DNA of 64,000 nucleotides, taken from assembly GCA_046152925.1 (NCBI GenBank), contig JBJXFX010000005.1, forward strand, positions 1 through 64,000, written 5' to 3'. Below the pieces are notes generated by a model. It was not told the DNA's origin. It worked only from the letters and a program-made list of their open reading frames with translations, and searched no databases. Shown one piece after another: positions 8,208 to 16,709 of this stretch. Position 1 is the stretch's first letter. Every line of letters starts with the position of its first letter. This DNA comes from CAMAUF01 sp046152925. Its GTDB lineage: Bacteria > Chloroflexota > Dehalococcoidia > Tepidiformales > Tepidiformaceae. Made by a program: the position numbers and the translations under genes.

Positions 8208-8840
8208 TCAGTCATCGCCCTCCAGCTCGCGGACAATCGCCTCGAGCGTCGCCTGGTCGTTGGCATTCCGAAAGCTGAGGAGGTCGCGGTCCGCTTCGAC
8301 CACAACCGCGTCCGGGAGTGCACGGGCGCCCACTCGCCGCAAGACTGCTTGCAGGCTCCGCTCGCCCACCGCGAACAGCGCTTCGGCCGCCTCCAGCGTC
8401 TTCAGTCGCAGGTACGCGCCGAGCAGTGGCTGGAGACGGCCCTCGGTCATCGGCGCCACGGCGGTGGCGTCGCTCCTGGCCAAGGCGCCGCCCACAGCGG
8501 CGATCAGCGCCGGCCGCACGAGCGGGACATCGCAGCTCGTGAGAAAGCAAACGGGCGCGGTGGCTGTTCGAAACCCGGCGATCAGCCCCGCCAGCGGCCC
8601 CTCCCCGGGCACGTCATCGACGGCGAGCCGGACGGACGCCGCGATCGTTGGCAGCCGCTGGCCCGGCGCGTGGACGACCACAACCTCGTCGCAGACCTCG
8701 CCCACCGCGGCGACCACCCAATCCAGCATCGGCCGCCCGCGAAGCAGGGCCGACGCCTTGTCTGAGCCAAAGCGCGTGCTCTTGCCACCCGCCAGCACCA
8801 CTCCAGACATCCCGGTTGGACCCGTAGACACGTCGCGCAT
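8208..8840 (-). CDS. mobA: MobA-like molybdenum cofactor guanylyltransferase
   Basis: A nucleotidyltransferase of the MobA/NTP-transferase family, about 210 residues. The signature VVLAGGKSTRFGSDKA binds the nucleotide and pyrophosphate, and FLTSCDVPLVRP carries the metal-binding Asp. MobA joins GMP to molybdopterin; relatives use CTP or other acceptors, so the specificity is inferred. ATG 8840 directly follows an extended -10-like element, which would give a leaderless message. ATG 8810 (MSGVVLAGG) is the alternative and leaves a typical MobA N-terminus. No other cofactor genes are nearby. Confidence 0.82.
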   Translation of the reverse strand: MRDVSTGPTGMSGVVLAGGKSTRFGSDKASALLRGRPMLDWVVAAVGEVCDEVVVVHAPGQRLPTIAASVRLAVDDVPGEGPLAGLIAGFRTATAPVCFLTSCDVPLVRPALIAAVGGALARSDATAVAPMTEGRLQPLLGAYLRLKTLEAAEALFAVGERSLQAVLRRVGARALPDAVVVEADRDLLSFRNANDQATLEAIVRELEGDD

Positions 8841-8848
8841 CGTTGCTG

Positions 8849-8858
8849 ACGATATCAT
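8849..8858. promoter_or_regulatory. Overlapping divergent -10 elements
   Basis: ACGATATCAT reads TATCGT on the minus strand (8854-8849, 8 nt before ATG 8840, preceded by TG as an extended -10). On the plus strand it reads TATCAT (8853-8858, about 34 nt before ATG 8892). The two hexamers share the central TA, so both divergent genes could start from one promoter core. Inferred from sequence only. Confidence 0.5.
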
Positions 8859-8891
8859 CGCCGCTACCGCACACCACACCCAAGGGCCGTC

Positions 8892-9254
8892 ATGGGCTTG
8901 TTTCGACGCAGACCCCGGATCACCGACCACCTATATGGCGCGCTCATGACGTCGTTCGGGCGCGCGGTAGACCTCGACCCCGAGGTGGCCGCGCCCGCCA
9001 GCTCGATCGCGAAGCAGGTCCTGAACGAGGCGCCGGCCGCGGGCGCCCGATTCGACGCGACCGCCTACGAAGGCGCTGCCGAGTACCACCTGCGCCTGCT
9101 TGGCGGCGCCTGGCTGCTCGTCGCGCGTGGCCGCATCCCCCCGGATACCGCCCTCGTGTTCGAAGAAGCGGTCGCCTGGCGACTGGGTCGCGGGGGGCGC
9201 GAGCCCGCCGCGCTGGCGCGACGCGTCACCGCCATCGCCCGCGCGGGCCGCTAA
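8892..9254 (+). CDS. Hypothetical protein, 120 residues
   Basis: Not recognised. A short, mostly helical soluble protein (MGLFRRRPRITDHLYGAL start), rich in Ala/Arg/Gly, with no Cys, signal peptide or membrane segment. ATG 8892 is preceded by AAGGGCC at reasonable spacing. It is divergent from mobA and convergent with the cupredoxin gene, whose stop region overlaps its last 4 bp. Third-position GC is high as in neighbouring genes, which supports real coding. Confidence 0.65.
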   Translation: MGLFRRRPRITDHLYGALMTSFGRAVDLDPEVAAPASSIAKQVLNEAPAAGARFDATAYEGAAEYHLRLLGGAWLLVARGRIPPDTALVFEEAVAWRLGRGGREPAALARRVTAIARAGR

Positions 9255-9733
9255 CCAAGTCGGCGCGTCAGCTCGGAGACGCCAGCCGCGAGCAGGCCGA
9301 GCGGGAGGCCGGCCGCGACGGCTGGCAGCAGCGTGCGCCAAAACGCCGGGCGCGGCTGCAGCGCCAGGTCGATAGAGCCCGAAGGGTGGATGGTGCAGGT
9401 GAGCGCATCCGCCCCCGCCTGATTTTCGATTCGGGCCGTCGCCCCCGGCGGGATGGTCGCGGGGCCCACCACGTGCTCCACCACATCCCTGTTCACCACC
9501 ACGAGGACGCCGCCCGACCTGATCGAGTACACCGACGGCAAAAAGACGGGCTCGCCGGCCGCAATCCGTGCCGCAGTCCCGGCCGGGACGACGATCTCCG
9601 TCTCCTTGTTGGCCACCGCCGGCTCGAGGATCGCCCACCAGCCGATCGTCAGGCCCCAGACAAGCAGGAACGCGCCTGCACCCCAAAGGGCCCAGGCGCG
9701 TACCACCGAAACCCTCGCCGGGCGATCGGTCAT
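9251..9733 (-). CDS. Membrane-anchored cupredoxin-like protein, last gene of cox operon
   Basis: A 160-residue protein with hydrophobic helices at both ends (about 12-36 and 131-155) and a beta-rich middle. NRDVVEHVVG, IPPGATA and TCTIHPSG give His, Cys and His in the spacing of a type 1 copper site, but the position usually held by the axial Met is not Met. ATGA overlap with ctaE places it in the oxidase operon, so electron transfer or CuA/CuB copper delivery is a reasonable inference. A redox-silent structural cupredoxin is the alternative. Confidence 0.7.
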   Translation of the reverse strand: MTDRPARVSVVRAWALWGAGAFLLVWGLTIGWWAILEPAVANKETEIVVPAGTAARIAAGEPVFLPSVYSIRSGGVLVVVNRDVVEHVVGPATIPPGATARIENQAGADALTCTIHPSGSIDLALQPRPAFWRTLLPAVAAGLPLGLLAAGVSELTRRLG

Positions 9734-10353
9734 TGGTGAAAGTCCATCAAGTAGAGCGCCGGGTAGAAGAACACCCAGACCACGTCGACGAAGTGCCAGT
9801 ACATCACGACGCCCGACACCGGCCAGTGATCCTGCCTGTTGAACCGGCCCCGCATCGCCTGGACGAGCACGAGCGCGAGGAGGCCGACGCCGCTGATCAC
9901 GTGCGCCGCGTGGACGCCGGTCATCGTGAAGAAGACGGTCGCGTAGGTGTGTTCGAGGTGGCGCTCTTCAAGCGGCAGCCCAGCCTCAGGTTTCAGGCTG
10001 AAGTGCGCGCTGCTCCATTCGTAGCCCACCCCGAGCGCGAACACGATCCCGAGCACGATCGTGGCGATCAGCATCCAAATGCCAAGCCGGCGCCGGTCGT
10101 GCTCGAACGCGGTCTCCGCCGTAAACGCGGTCACCGAACTCAACAGCAGCACGATCGTGATCGCGAGTCCGAGCAGCTGGTCGACGTGCGCCTGCTCCAG
10201 GCCGAGCAGGTAGAAGCGCGTCGCGAACAGGATCCCGAAGAGGAACGTCTCCGAAAAGAAGAACAGCCAAAGGCCGACGCGATTCAGGTGCGCCCGGCTG
10301 ACGCGGCCATGGCCAGCCGGAGCGTGTGCTGCTTGAGTCGCTGCGACTGACAC
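9730..10353 (-). CDS. ctaE: Cytochrome c oxidase subunit III
   Basis: A 207-residue integral membrane protein with five predicted helices, the short form common in Gram-positive and Chloroflexota oxidases. HLNRVGLWLFFFSETFLFG matches the conserved start of helix 3 of longer homologs, and TGVHAAHVISG and MYWHFVDVVWVFFYPALYL are the conserved C-terminal signatures. GTG 10353 overlaps the stop of ctaF by one base. Subunit III stabilises subunit I and supports proton uptake. Confidence 0.95.
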   Translation of the reverse strand: MSVAATQAAHAPAGHGRVSRAHLNRVGLWLFFFSETFLFGILFATRFYLLGLEQAHVDQLLGLAITIVLLLSSVTAFTAETAFEHDRRRLGIWMLIATIVLGIVFALGVGYEWSSAHFSLKPEAGLPLEERHLEHTYATVFFTMTGVHAAHVISGVGLLALVLVQAMRGRFNRQDHWPVSGVVMYWHFVDVVWVFFYPALYLMDFHQ

Positions 10354-10604
10354 TAGTGGGCCTCCTCGCGGAACGCGCGCTTGAGATGCATGAAGTAGAA
10401 GATGATCAAGTACGCCTTGATGATGGCGACGATGAAGAGGCCGACCACCCTGACCGTGTCGTCGCTCACGTGGGTCGCGAAGAAGTACTCAGCGACAGTG
10501 AACACTGCAAGGATCACCGCGACGTAGGCCCCGATCTGGAGCGCCCGCTGGAACTTGCCACTCGACGAACGCCCGGCCGGCGCGCTCTGCGCTTTCGCTG
10601 CCAT
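10353..10604 (-). CDS. ctaF: Cytochrome c oxidase subunit IV (CtaF/CoxD type)
   Basis: An 83-residue protein with two or three hydrophobic segments: IGAYVAVILAVFTVAEYFFA, VVGLFIVAIIKAYLIIFYFMH and the end LKRAFREE. The K-A-x-L-I-x-x-x-Y-F-M-H-L pattern defines the prokaryotic subunit IV family (COX4_pro). Its start overlaps the ctaD stop by one base, fixing it as the third gene of the oxidase operon. The role is assembly or stability. Confidence 0.92.
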   Translation of the reverse strand: MAAKAQSAPAGRSSSGKFQRALQIGAYVAVILAVFTVAEYFFATHVSDDTVRVVGLFIVAIIKAYLIIFYFMHLKRAFREEAH

Positions 10605-12451
10605 TACTGGCCACCTCCCGCCGGAGCCCCGGCAAACCCACCGGCCGGGAACTGTCCGTGGACGGACCCTGGCTGGTCGTACTCATACGGCCCGTCGCTT
10701 ACCACCGGGGGCACGGGGAAGTTCTCGTGGGGTGGCGGCGACGTCGTCTGCCATTCGAGCGTCCGCGCCCGCCAAGGGTTCGCCTCAGCGACCGGCCCGC
10801 GGATCCAGGAGTTCACCATGTTGTACATGAACACCAGGAAGCTCGCCCCGAGGAAGAACGCACACAAGCTCACGATCAGGTTCACCGTCTCGAACTCTGC
10901 GGGGTAGTCCGGGATGCGCCGGTTCATACCTTGGATGCCCGGCAGGTGCATGATGAAGAACGTCAGGTTGAAGCCGATGAACATCCACCAGAAGTGGAGC
11001 TTCCCGAGGCGCTCGTTGTACATACGTCCAGTCATCTTCGGATACCAGTAGTAGATCCCAGCGAAGAGCGCGAAGATCTCGCCGCCGACAATCGTGTAGT
11101 GGAAGTGCGCCACCACGAAGTAGGTGTCGTGCAAATGGATGTCCGTCGGCACGTCCGCCAGGAAGATGCCCGTCACGCCGCCACACGCGAAGTTGAAGAT
11201 GACCGCGAGCGCGAACAGCATTGGTGTCTGCAGCCACAGCCGCCCCATCCAGATCGTGCCCAACGCACTCAGGAAGATGAGGCCGGTCGGTATCGAGATT
11301 GCCTCCGTCATGACGAGGAAGGGGGCGTGCAGGTAGTTCGGCATGCCAGAGGTGAACATGTGGTGCGCCCAGACGAGGCCGCTCAACCCGAGGATGCCCA
11401 GGAACGCCGCCACCGCGTACTTGTAGGCAAACAGCGGCTTCCGCGAGAAGTGGGCAATCACTTCGAGTGCAACACCGAAGCCCGGCAGCACCATGATGTA
11501 CACCGCGGGGTGTGAGTAGAACCAGAAGACGTGCTGGTAGAGCAGCGGGTCGCCGCCCTCATCCGCGCGGAAGAAGCCCATGCTCGCGACCCGGTCCAAC
11601 GTCACCATGAGCAGCGCCGTCGCGAAGCCCTGCGTGAACAGCAGCGCCAGCCAGGCCGTCGCGAACATCGCCCAGACGAAGATGGGGAGCTTGCCCCAGG
11701 TCATGCCCTTCGCCCGCATGAAGATAATCGTCACGATGAAGTTCACGCCACCGAGGATGGAACTCAGGCCGAAGGTCACGATCCCCAAGTTGAACAGCGT
11801 CTGCGACTGGTTGGCCACCACGCTCAGTGGCGGGTACGCCGTCCAGCCGGTTTCGATGCCGCCCACGAACGGCGTCGCGAGCAGCACGACGGCCACCGGC
11901 GGGATGACCCAATACGACAGCGCGTTGAGCCGCGGGTAGGCCATGTCGTCGGCGCCGATCATCAGTGGGACGGCAAAGTTACCGAAACCACCGATTACGG
12001 CGGCGACCGCAACCGCGACCATGAGGATCCCGTGCAGCCCCATGACTCCGTTGTACTGGGCCTTGTCGAACAGTTGCATCCCAGGCGTTGCGAGCTCGAT
12101 CCGGATGAGCATCGCCAGCAGACCAGCGAGCAAGAAGACCACGATGAACGTCAGGAGATACTGGATACCGATGACCTTGTGGTCCGTGTTGAAGGTGAAA
12201 TAGCGCTGCCAGCCCGTGGCCTTGTTCTGGTAGGTCTTGAGGCCGAACCATTCGCGGCCCCACTGCCCCCACATGCCGATGCCCATGATCCAGCCGATGA
12301 GGCCGAACACGTAGCCAACCGTCACCGAGAGGCCCGGGTCCCAGGCGTCATACCCGGCCCACTTTCGGCCCAACGCGGTGATCCCGATGCCGATGTAGAA
12401 AGCGATCAGCCCCACTCCAAGGCCCCCGCCAATCGACGATGCTGCGTACAT
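10604..12451 (-). CDS. ctaD: Cytochrome c oxidase subunit I (A2-type heme-copper oxidase)
   Basis: The catalytic subunit, 615 residues, with two extra N-terminal helices (about 8-28 and 40-62). Heme and copper ligands are present: H140 (GLHGI), H314/Y318 (YSHPAVY), H363-H364 (WAHHMFTSG), H449 and H451 (VAHFHYT). FWFYSHP carries the Tyr-Ser pair of A2-type enzymes in place of the D-channel Glu. The D-channel entry (FGN..VP, D169-M-A) is kept. The K-channel segment reads IPTGLIFLS where most A-type enzymes have VPTGIKxFS, so the usual Lys is Ile392. AGGAG lies 8 nt before ATG 12451. Confidence 0.96.
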   Translation of the reverse strand: MYAASSIGGGLGVGLIAFYIGIGITALGRKWAGYDAWDPGLSVTVGYVFGLIGWIMGIGMWGQWGREWFGLKTYQNKATGWQRYFTFNTDHKVIGIQYLLTFIVVFLLAGLLAMLIRIELATPGMQLFDKAQYNGVMGLHGILMVAVAVAAVIGGFGNFAVPLMIGADDMAYPRLNALSYWVIPPVAVVLLATPFVGGIETGWTAYPPLSVVANQSQTLFNLGIVTFGLSSILGGVNFIVTIIFMRAKGMTWGKLPIFVWAMFATAWLALLFTQGFATALLMVTLDRVASMGFFRADEGGDPLLYQHVFWFYSHPAVYIMVLPGFGVALEVIAHFSRKPLFAYKYAVAAFLGILGLSGLVWAHHMFTSGMPNYLHAPFLVMTEAISIPTGLIFLSALGTIWMGRLWLQTPMLFALAVIFNFACGGVTGIFLADVPTDIHLHDTYFVVAHFHYTIVGGEIFALFAGIYYWYPKMTGRMYNERLGKLHFWWMFIGFNLTFFIMHLPGIQGMNRRIPDYPAEFETVNLIVSLCAFFLGASFLVFMYNMVNSWIRGPVAEANPWRARTLEWQTTSPPPHENFPVPPVVSDGPYEYDQPGSVHGQFPAGGFAGAPAGGGQ

Positions 12452-12462
12452 TCACCGTGCTC

Positions 12463-13230
12463 CTATCGCTTGGCTACGGCGGCCTTTTGAGACGCCACCC
12501 ACTCTTCGAACTTTTCCTTGGAAACGACTTCGACGGGGAAGGCCATCGATCCGTGCCCGAGCCCGCACAGTTCGGCGCATTGAATCCGGTAGGCGGAGTC
12601 GTCCTGGAACGCCCCCTCCTTGTCGATGTCCACGGTGACGAACGTCGTGCGCCCCGGAATTGCGTCGATTTTCATGCGCCAAGCGGGCACCCAGAACGAG
12701 TGGATGACGTCGGTCGATTCCACCTCGAACTTCACCCGCGTCCCATCGGGCACCACCATCGACTTCGCTGCGCCTGAAACGACGATCCCTTGCTCGGGGT
12801 AGTCGATCTCCCAGTTCCACTGGAACGCCGTGACACGGACAACCAGCTCGGCCTCACCATGGCCCCAGCCGAACCCATCGCGCACCCGCTGGAGCTTCGC
12901 GAGACCGGTCAGCCCGGGGTGAATCATGACGACGATGGCGAGGACGGCCGTGGCTGCCAACCACACTTTCGGGACGACGCCACCTCGAGCGCTCGGCGCC
13001 GCGACGTCCTCACCGGTTTTCGAACGGAACGAGATCATCGCAATCACAAGGACTGAAATGACGAATGCGAAGACCGGGATGCCCATGATGAGCAACGTCC
13101 GGAAGATCTCGTCGAAGTCCTCAGCCTCCTTCGAACCCACAGTCGGGAAGAGCGGCGCCATGACGAGCGTCTCCCCGATTGCGGTGAGGATGGCCCACAA
13201 GACCAGAGTCGAGACGATGTGCTTTGCCAA
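12463..13230 (-). CDS. coxB: Cytochrome c oxidase subunit II (CuA)
   Basis: The electron-entry subunit: two transmembrane helices (about 5-25 and 45-68) and a periplasmic cupredoxin domain. The CuA ligands are complete: His in VIHSFWVP, the two Cys and Glu of CAELCGLGH, then His and Met in GHGSM. The aromatic electron-entry motif FQWNWEIDYP is present. No C-terminal cytochrome c domain is fused, so this is not the cytochrome-c-fused caa3 form. TTG 13230 is preferred because GGGAGG sits 4 nt upstream; GTG 13254 is a possible alternative. It begins the operon running to 9251. Confidence 0.93.
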   Translation of the reverse strand: MAKHIVSTLVLWAILTAIGETLVMAPLFPTVGSKEAEDFDEIFRTLLIMGIPVFAFVISVLVIAMISFRSKTGEDVAAPSARGGVVPKVWLAATAVLAIVVMIHPGLTGLAKLQRVRDGFGWGHGEAELVVRVTAFQWNWEIDYPEQGIVVSGAAKSMVVPDGTRVKFEVESTDVIHSFWVPAWRMKIDAIPGRTTFVTVDIDKEGAFQDDSAYRIQCAELCGLGHGSMAFPVEVVSKEKFEEWVASQKAAVAKR

Positions 13231-13365
13231 GGTCCCTCCCGCCGCCTTCGTCACTCTCAGGGCATCCGCCCCCGAGGCAGTGAGAGCGTGCGGGACGCGA
13301 GCCACACGCTGAACGGCCCATCGGCCGCTGGTCACCGGCCGAACGGGCGGCGATCGAGACGCGTC

Positions 13366-14268
13366 CTAGTGAGTGACTGGTTTGCGGGCCGCCAAAAACA
13401 GGATGTCGCGCGGATCGACGTACACCGCACGCTCCGCGAGCCCCAGCCGGCGCACCACTCCGCCCAGCAGCCGGCCAGCCGGGCCGGCGTACAGCTGCAG
13501 CCGGTCCGCGAAGAATCCGGCGGTGACGTGCTTGCCCGCCGTCCCCGCGCGCAGCGGCCGCAGCCCCGCAGTCCGCAGCGCATCGGCCATCGTGCGCCGG
13601 TCGAAATAGTACAAATGCTCGTCCGCGAGCTTATACCCCATCCAACGTGAACCTGTTGCCTTGGCGACCAGGCTTCTGCGGTCCGGGGTCGAAAGCGCCA
13701 GCACGCCGCCCGGGCGCAGCAAGCCGCTACACGCGCGCAAATACGCGGCCGGGTCGGGGACATGTTCGATGACATCCCACAACGTCAGGACGTCGAACGA
13801 ACCGGGCGCGTACCCCGCCTCCTCGATCGAGCCGCAGCGCGCCTCGATCCCTTCCACCGAACGGGCGTGTTCCACGGCGTGGGCCGAGATGTCGAGCCCT
13901 TCCGCCGTCCATCCCCGGTCCAGCGCGGCCCGGGCGAAGTACCCGAGCGCGCAGCCCACATCCAGAAGCCGCCCCTTCTCCGGGAGCAGCCGCTCGATCG
14001 AGCGCAGCCGCCGGCTGGCCGTCGCAAGGATGCAGGAGCGGTCAGCGGCGTAGTCGGAATACCCCACGACATGCGACCGCTCGCTCTGGAAATACGACTC
14101 GCCGTACACCGCGCGTAGCTCGTCCTGCGAGGCCAGCTCGCGCACGCTCCGGAGCCCGCACTCGGCGCAATCCCACAGATGCGCCAGCTTCGCACCACGC
14201 ACCGCGACGCGCCCGACCGCGCCGCAAACCACGCACGCCTCGCCGCGCAAGGGTGGCGCAGCCCTCAT
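13366..14268 (-). CDS. SAM-dependent methyltransferase with N-terminal zinc ribbon
   Basis: A 300-residue protein. The N-terminus CVVCGAVG...WDCAECG is a four-Cys ribbon like those that precede sugar or lipid C-methyltransferases. Next is a class I methyltransferase core with LLDVGCALGYFARAA (motif I), GLDIS, and FDVLTLWDVIEHVPDP, then the helical tail. UbiE/UbiG-like methyltransferases with this ribbon modify cell-surface sugars or quinones; the substrate is unresolved. ATG 14268 overlaps the stop of the DUF512 gene (ATGA), so the two are coupled. Confidence 0.85.
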   Translation of the reverse strand: MRAAPPLRGEACVVCGAVGRVAVRGAKLAHLWDCAECGLRSVRELASQDELRAVYGESYFQSERSHVVGYSDYAADRSCILATASRRLRSIERLLPEKGRLLDVGCALGYFARAALDRGWTAEGLDISAHAVEHARSVEGIEARCGSIEEAGYAPGSFDVLTLWDVIEHVPDPAAYLRACSGLLRPGGVLALSTPDRRSLVAKATGSRWMGYKLADEHLYYFDRRTMADALRTAGLRPLRAGTAGKHVTAGFFADRLQLYAGPAGRLLGGVVRRLGLAERAVYVDPRDILFLAARKPVTH

Positions 14269-15710
14269 CCCGCGGCTCCGGTCTCCGGGTCCACCCAGCC
14301 TCCGCCCCTCGCCACGGCGTGGTGTTCCGACCAGAAGGCCCCGTTCGATGCCCGCGTCCGCGAGGGCCGCTTCGCCCCGCGTTCGAGGATGCGGACGACA
14401 TCGCTCCAGAGGCTCGCGAAGGCAAGGGGCCGGCCCAGCGCCGCTTCTGCCTCGTCGACCTTCAGGCTGTCCAGAAACTGGGTCCCAAAGTAGTCGAGGC
14501 TCGACCGGGGCAAGACCAGAAGGTCGGCCGGCACGCCCTCCAGCGCCGCGACGAAATCCTTCCCGGTCACGAGGCCGCTGACGTTGACCCGCTCGCCAAA
14601 CACGCGATTCACCACCGGGACCACCTGGACTTCCACTCCCGTTAGCGACGCCACCTCGACCGCGACCCGCTGCAAACCCGGCGCAGCGAGCGTCCCCGCT
14701 CCGATCGCGACGCGCCGAAACGGCGTCCCGGCGAACTTGCCCGCCGCGAGCCTGCGTTTGGTGCGCTCCCAATCGTCCAACATGGTGCGGACCATCCCGA
14801 TCCCGTTCTCGTACTGGACGAAGCCATCGTAGTGGGCGCGCGGCGGGATCGGCGCCTCGCCGGTTACGTAGTACTCATCGCTCACCTGGACGACGGTCGC
14901 GCGGAAATCCGACCGGCAGGCGCGCTGGAATGGCGCGACAAGATCGAGGATCTCGCGGCTTTGTGCCGGCGTCGGCCGTTCGAGTGCGATCCCGTCCCGC
15001 TTCGCCGACCACTCTTCGAGCCGCGGGCTCGCCCCGACGGGGACGACCGAGACGGTCTGCACCGTCGGGTACAACGCCGTGAGGTCCGACAACGACCGCC
15101 GGAGCGCCTCGCCGTCGTTCACGCCAGGGGTGACGACGATCTGGGTGTGGGCCTGCAAGCCAATGTCGCCCAGCCGGCGAAGCTGCGCGCAGATGTCCGG
15201 CGCCGTGAGGTTGCCGAGCAGCCGGCGTCGCAAATCCAGGTCGGTCGCGTGTACGGAGACGTTGAGCGGGCTCAGCCGTTGCTCGGCGATTCGCGCCCAG
15301 TCGTCCTCCGTCAGGTTGGTCAGCGTGACGAAGTTGCCGTGCAGAAAGCTGAGCCGGTAATCGTCGTCCTTCAGGTAGAGCGTCTTGCGCATCCCCTTGG
15401 GCAACCCCTTGAGAAAGCAGAAGAAGCAGTTGTTGTTGCAGAGCAGCACGTCGTCCCAGGTTGCGCGTTCGAACTCGATCCCGAGGTCCTCGTCTGGCTC
15501 CTTTTCGAAGATCACCAGGTCCTCGACGCCCTCCGGCGTCCGGAAGCGCACTTCGACCTCGGAATCAGCCTGCAAGAACCGGTAGTCGACCACATCGCGC
15601 GGCGTCTGGCCGGCGATCGTGACTACCGCGTCGCCCGGCCGGACCCCCGCCTCCGCGGCAAGCGACCCGCGCCGCACCCCAGCCACCACGCCCGGCTGCG
15701 GGACCGTCAC
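14265..15710 (-). CDS. DUF512 family protein (PDZ plus Fe-S-like, radical-SAM related)
   Basis: A 481-residue protein of the DUF512 family (often called FeS-containing oxidoreductase). An N-terminal PDZ-like segment (GSLAAEAGVRPGDAVVTI, about 13-60) precedes LLCNNNCFFCFLKGLPKGMR with three clustered Cys, as in a radical-SAM type cluster. NVSVHATDLDLRRRLLGN and HTQIVVTPGVNDG follow, then the C-terminal DUF512 domain with GTPFRRVAIGAGTLAAP. No function has been established; the gene commonly lies near der/engA or isoprenoid genes. GTG 15710 overlaps the ispH stop (GTGA). Confidence 0.9.
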   Translation of the reverse strand: MTVPQPGVVAGVRRGSLAAEAGVRPGDAVVTIAGQTPRDVVDYRFLQADSEVEVRFRTPEGVEDLVIFEKEPDEDLGIEFERATWDDVLLCNNNCFFCFLKGLPKGMRKTLYLKDDDYRLSFLHGNFVTLTNLTEDDWARIAEQRLSPLNVSVHATDLDLRRRLLGNLTAPDICAQLRRLGDIGLQAHTQIVVTPGVNDGEALRRSLSDLTALYPTVQTVSVVPVGASPRLEEWSAKRDGIALERPTPAQSREILDLVAPFQRACRSDFRATVVQVSDEYYVTGEAPIPPRAHYDGFVQYENGIGMVRTMLDDWERTKRRLAAGKFAGTPFRRVAIGAGTLAAPGLQRVAVEVASLTGVEVQVVPVVNRVFGERVNVSGLVTGKDFVAALEGVPADLLVLPRSSLDYFGTQFLDSLKVDEAEAALGRPLAFASLWSDVVRILERGAKRPSRTRASNGAFWSEHHAVARGGGWVDPETGAAG

Positions 15711-16639
15711 GCGACATCCACGAGCGCCCGAATTCGCTCCTCAACCGCGTCGATCGAATAGTCCGGTGTCGAGGCTCCAGCCGTCAGGCCGATCCGCTGC
15801 ACGCCGGCGAACCAGCCCGCCTCGATCTCCTCGGGGCCTTCCACGTGGTAGGCGGCGGCGCCCTGCTCTCGGCAGACTTCGGCCAGGTGACGCGTGTTTG
15901 CGCTCTTCCGGCCCCCCACAACCACCACCACCTCAACCAGTTCCGCCAGGCGGGCAGCTGACTCTTGTTGGCCCGTCGTCGCGTGGCAGAGCGTGTTGAC
16001 GACATGGAACTCAAAGTTGTGGTCGCGCTGCAACAGCATCAAGTTCGCGACGAATCGCGCGAAATCCTCCACCTTGTGGGTCGTCTGGACCATCACCCCG
16101 ATCTTGTTCGGGAACCCGCCTTCGAACGACTCGATCACCTCTCGAAGGCGGCCAAGCTCCGGCGACGAAACGATGGTGGCCTGCGAGACGCCAGACTTGT
16201 CGAGCGTCCAGCCGAGGATGCCTCGTACTTCCTTGTGGCCCGGGTCGCCGAACACCAGCACGTGCCAACCATCGCGGACAAACTTCTTCGCGTAGCGCTG
16301 CGCCCGCGTCACGATGGGACAGGTCGTATCCACGATCTCCAGCCCGCTCGCCTCGAGCTCGTGGATTACGCGCTCGCCGACGCCGTGGGCCGTGATCGCG
16401 ATCCGGCCCTCGCCCACAAGGCGCGCCGTCGCCGCGCCGATGTCCCCGTCGACTTCATCCGGCCCGGGAAGCTGGATTACTCCTCCGCGTTCAAGCCGCT
16501 CGACCACATGCGGGTTATGGACGATTTCGCCCACGCTGAAGATGGGCCGGCTCGGCTGCGCTTCCGATTCCATGATCTGGACGGCGCGCCGCACGCCCAT
16601 GCAAAAGCCCATTTCGCTCGCCCGGATGATCTCGACCAT
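15707..16639 (-). CDS. ispH: 4-hydroxy-3-methylbut-2-enyl diphosphate reductase
   Basis: IspH/LytB, last step of the MEP isoprenoid pathway: reduces HMBPP to IPP and DMAPP with a [4Fe-4S] cluster. The three cluster Cys are at C13 (MGFCMGV), C107 (DTTCPIV) and about C218 (NTLCHATTGQQ). Substrate-binding His in IVHNPHV and TAHGVG, and the E/S/N set in GGRKSANTRHL, are present. Length 310 residues is normal. ATG 16639 is preceded by AAGAGGCGA. It leads the coupled ispH-DUF512-methyltransferase unit. Confidence 0.97.
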   Translation of the reverse strand: MVEIIRASEMGFCMGVRRAVQIMESEAQPSRPIFSVGEIVHNPHVVERLERGGVIQLPGPDEVDGDIGAATARLVGEGRIAITAHGVGERVIHELEASGLEIVDTTCPIVTRAQRYAKKFVRDGWHVLVFGDPGHKEVRGILGWTLDKSGVSQATIVSSPELGRLREVIESFEGGFPNKIGVMVQTTHKVEDFARFVANLMLLQRDHNFEFHVVNTLCHATTGQQESAARLAELVEVVVVVGGRKSANTRHLAEVCREQGAAAYHVEGPEEIEAGWFAGVQRIGLTAGASTPDYSIDAVEERIRALVDVA

Positions 16640-16709
16640 TCGCCTCTTTTTCACCGGCCAGCTGGCCTGAGTCCAGTATAGGCTGCCGCCCGGTTCGCGA
16701 TCGGCCCCT

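Noticed and set aside
6117..8765. 882-codon plus-strand frame
   Set aside because: Antisense to the GNAT, AAA+ ATPase and mobA genes, all of which have clear family motifs.
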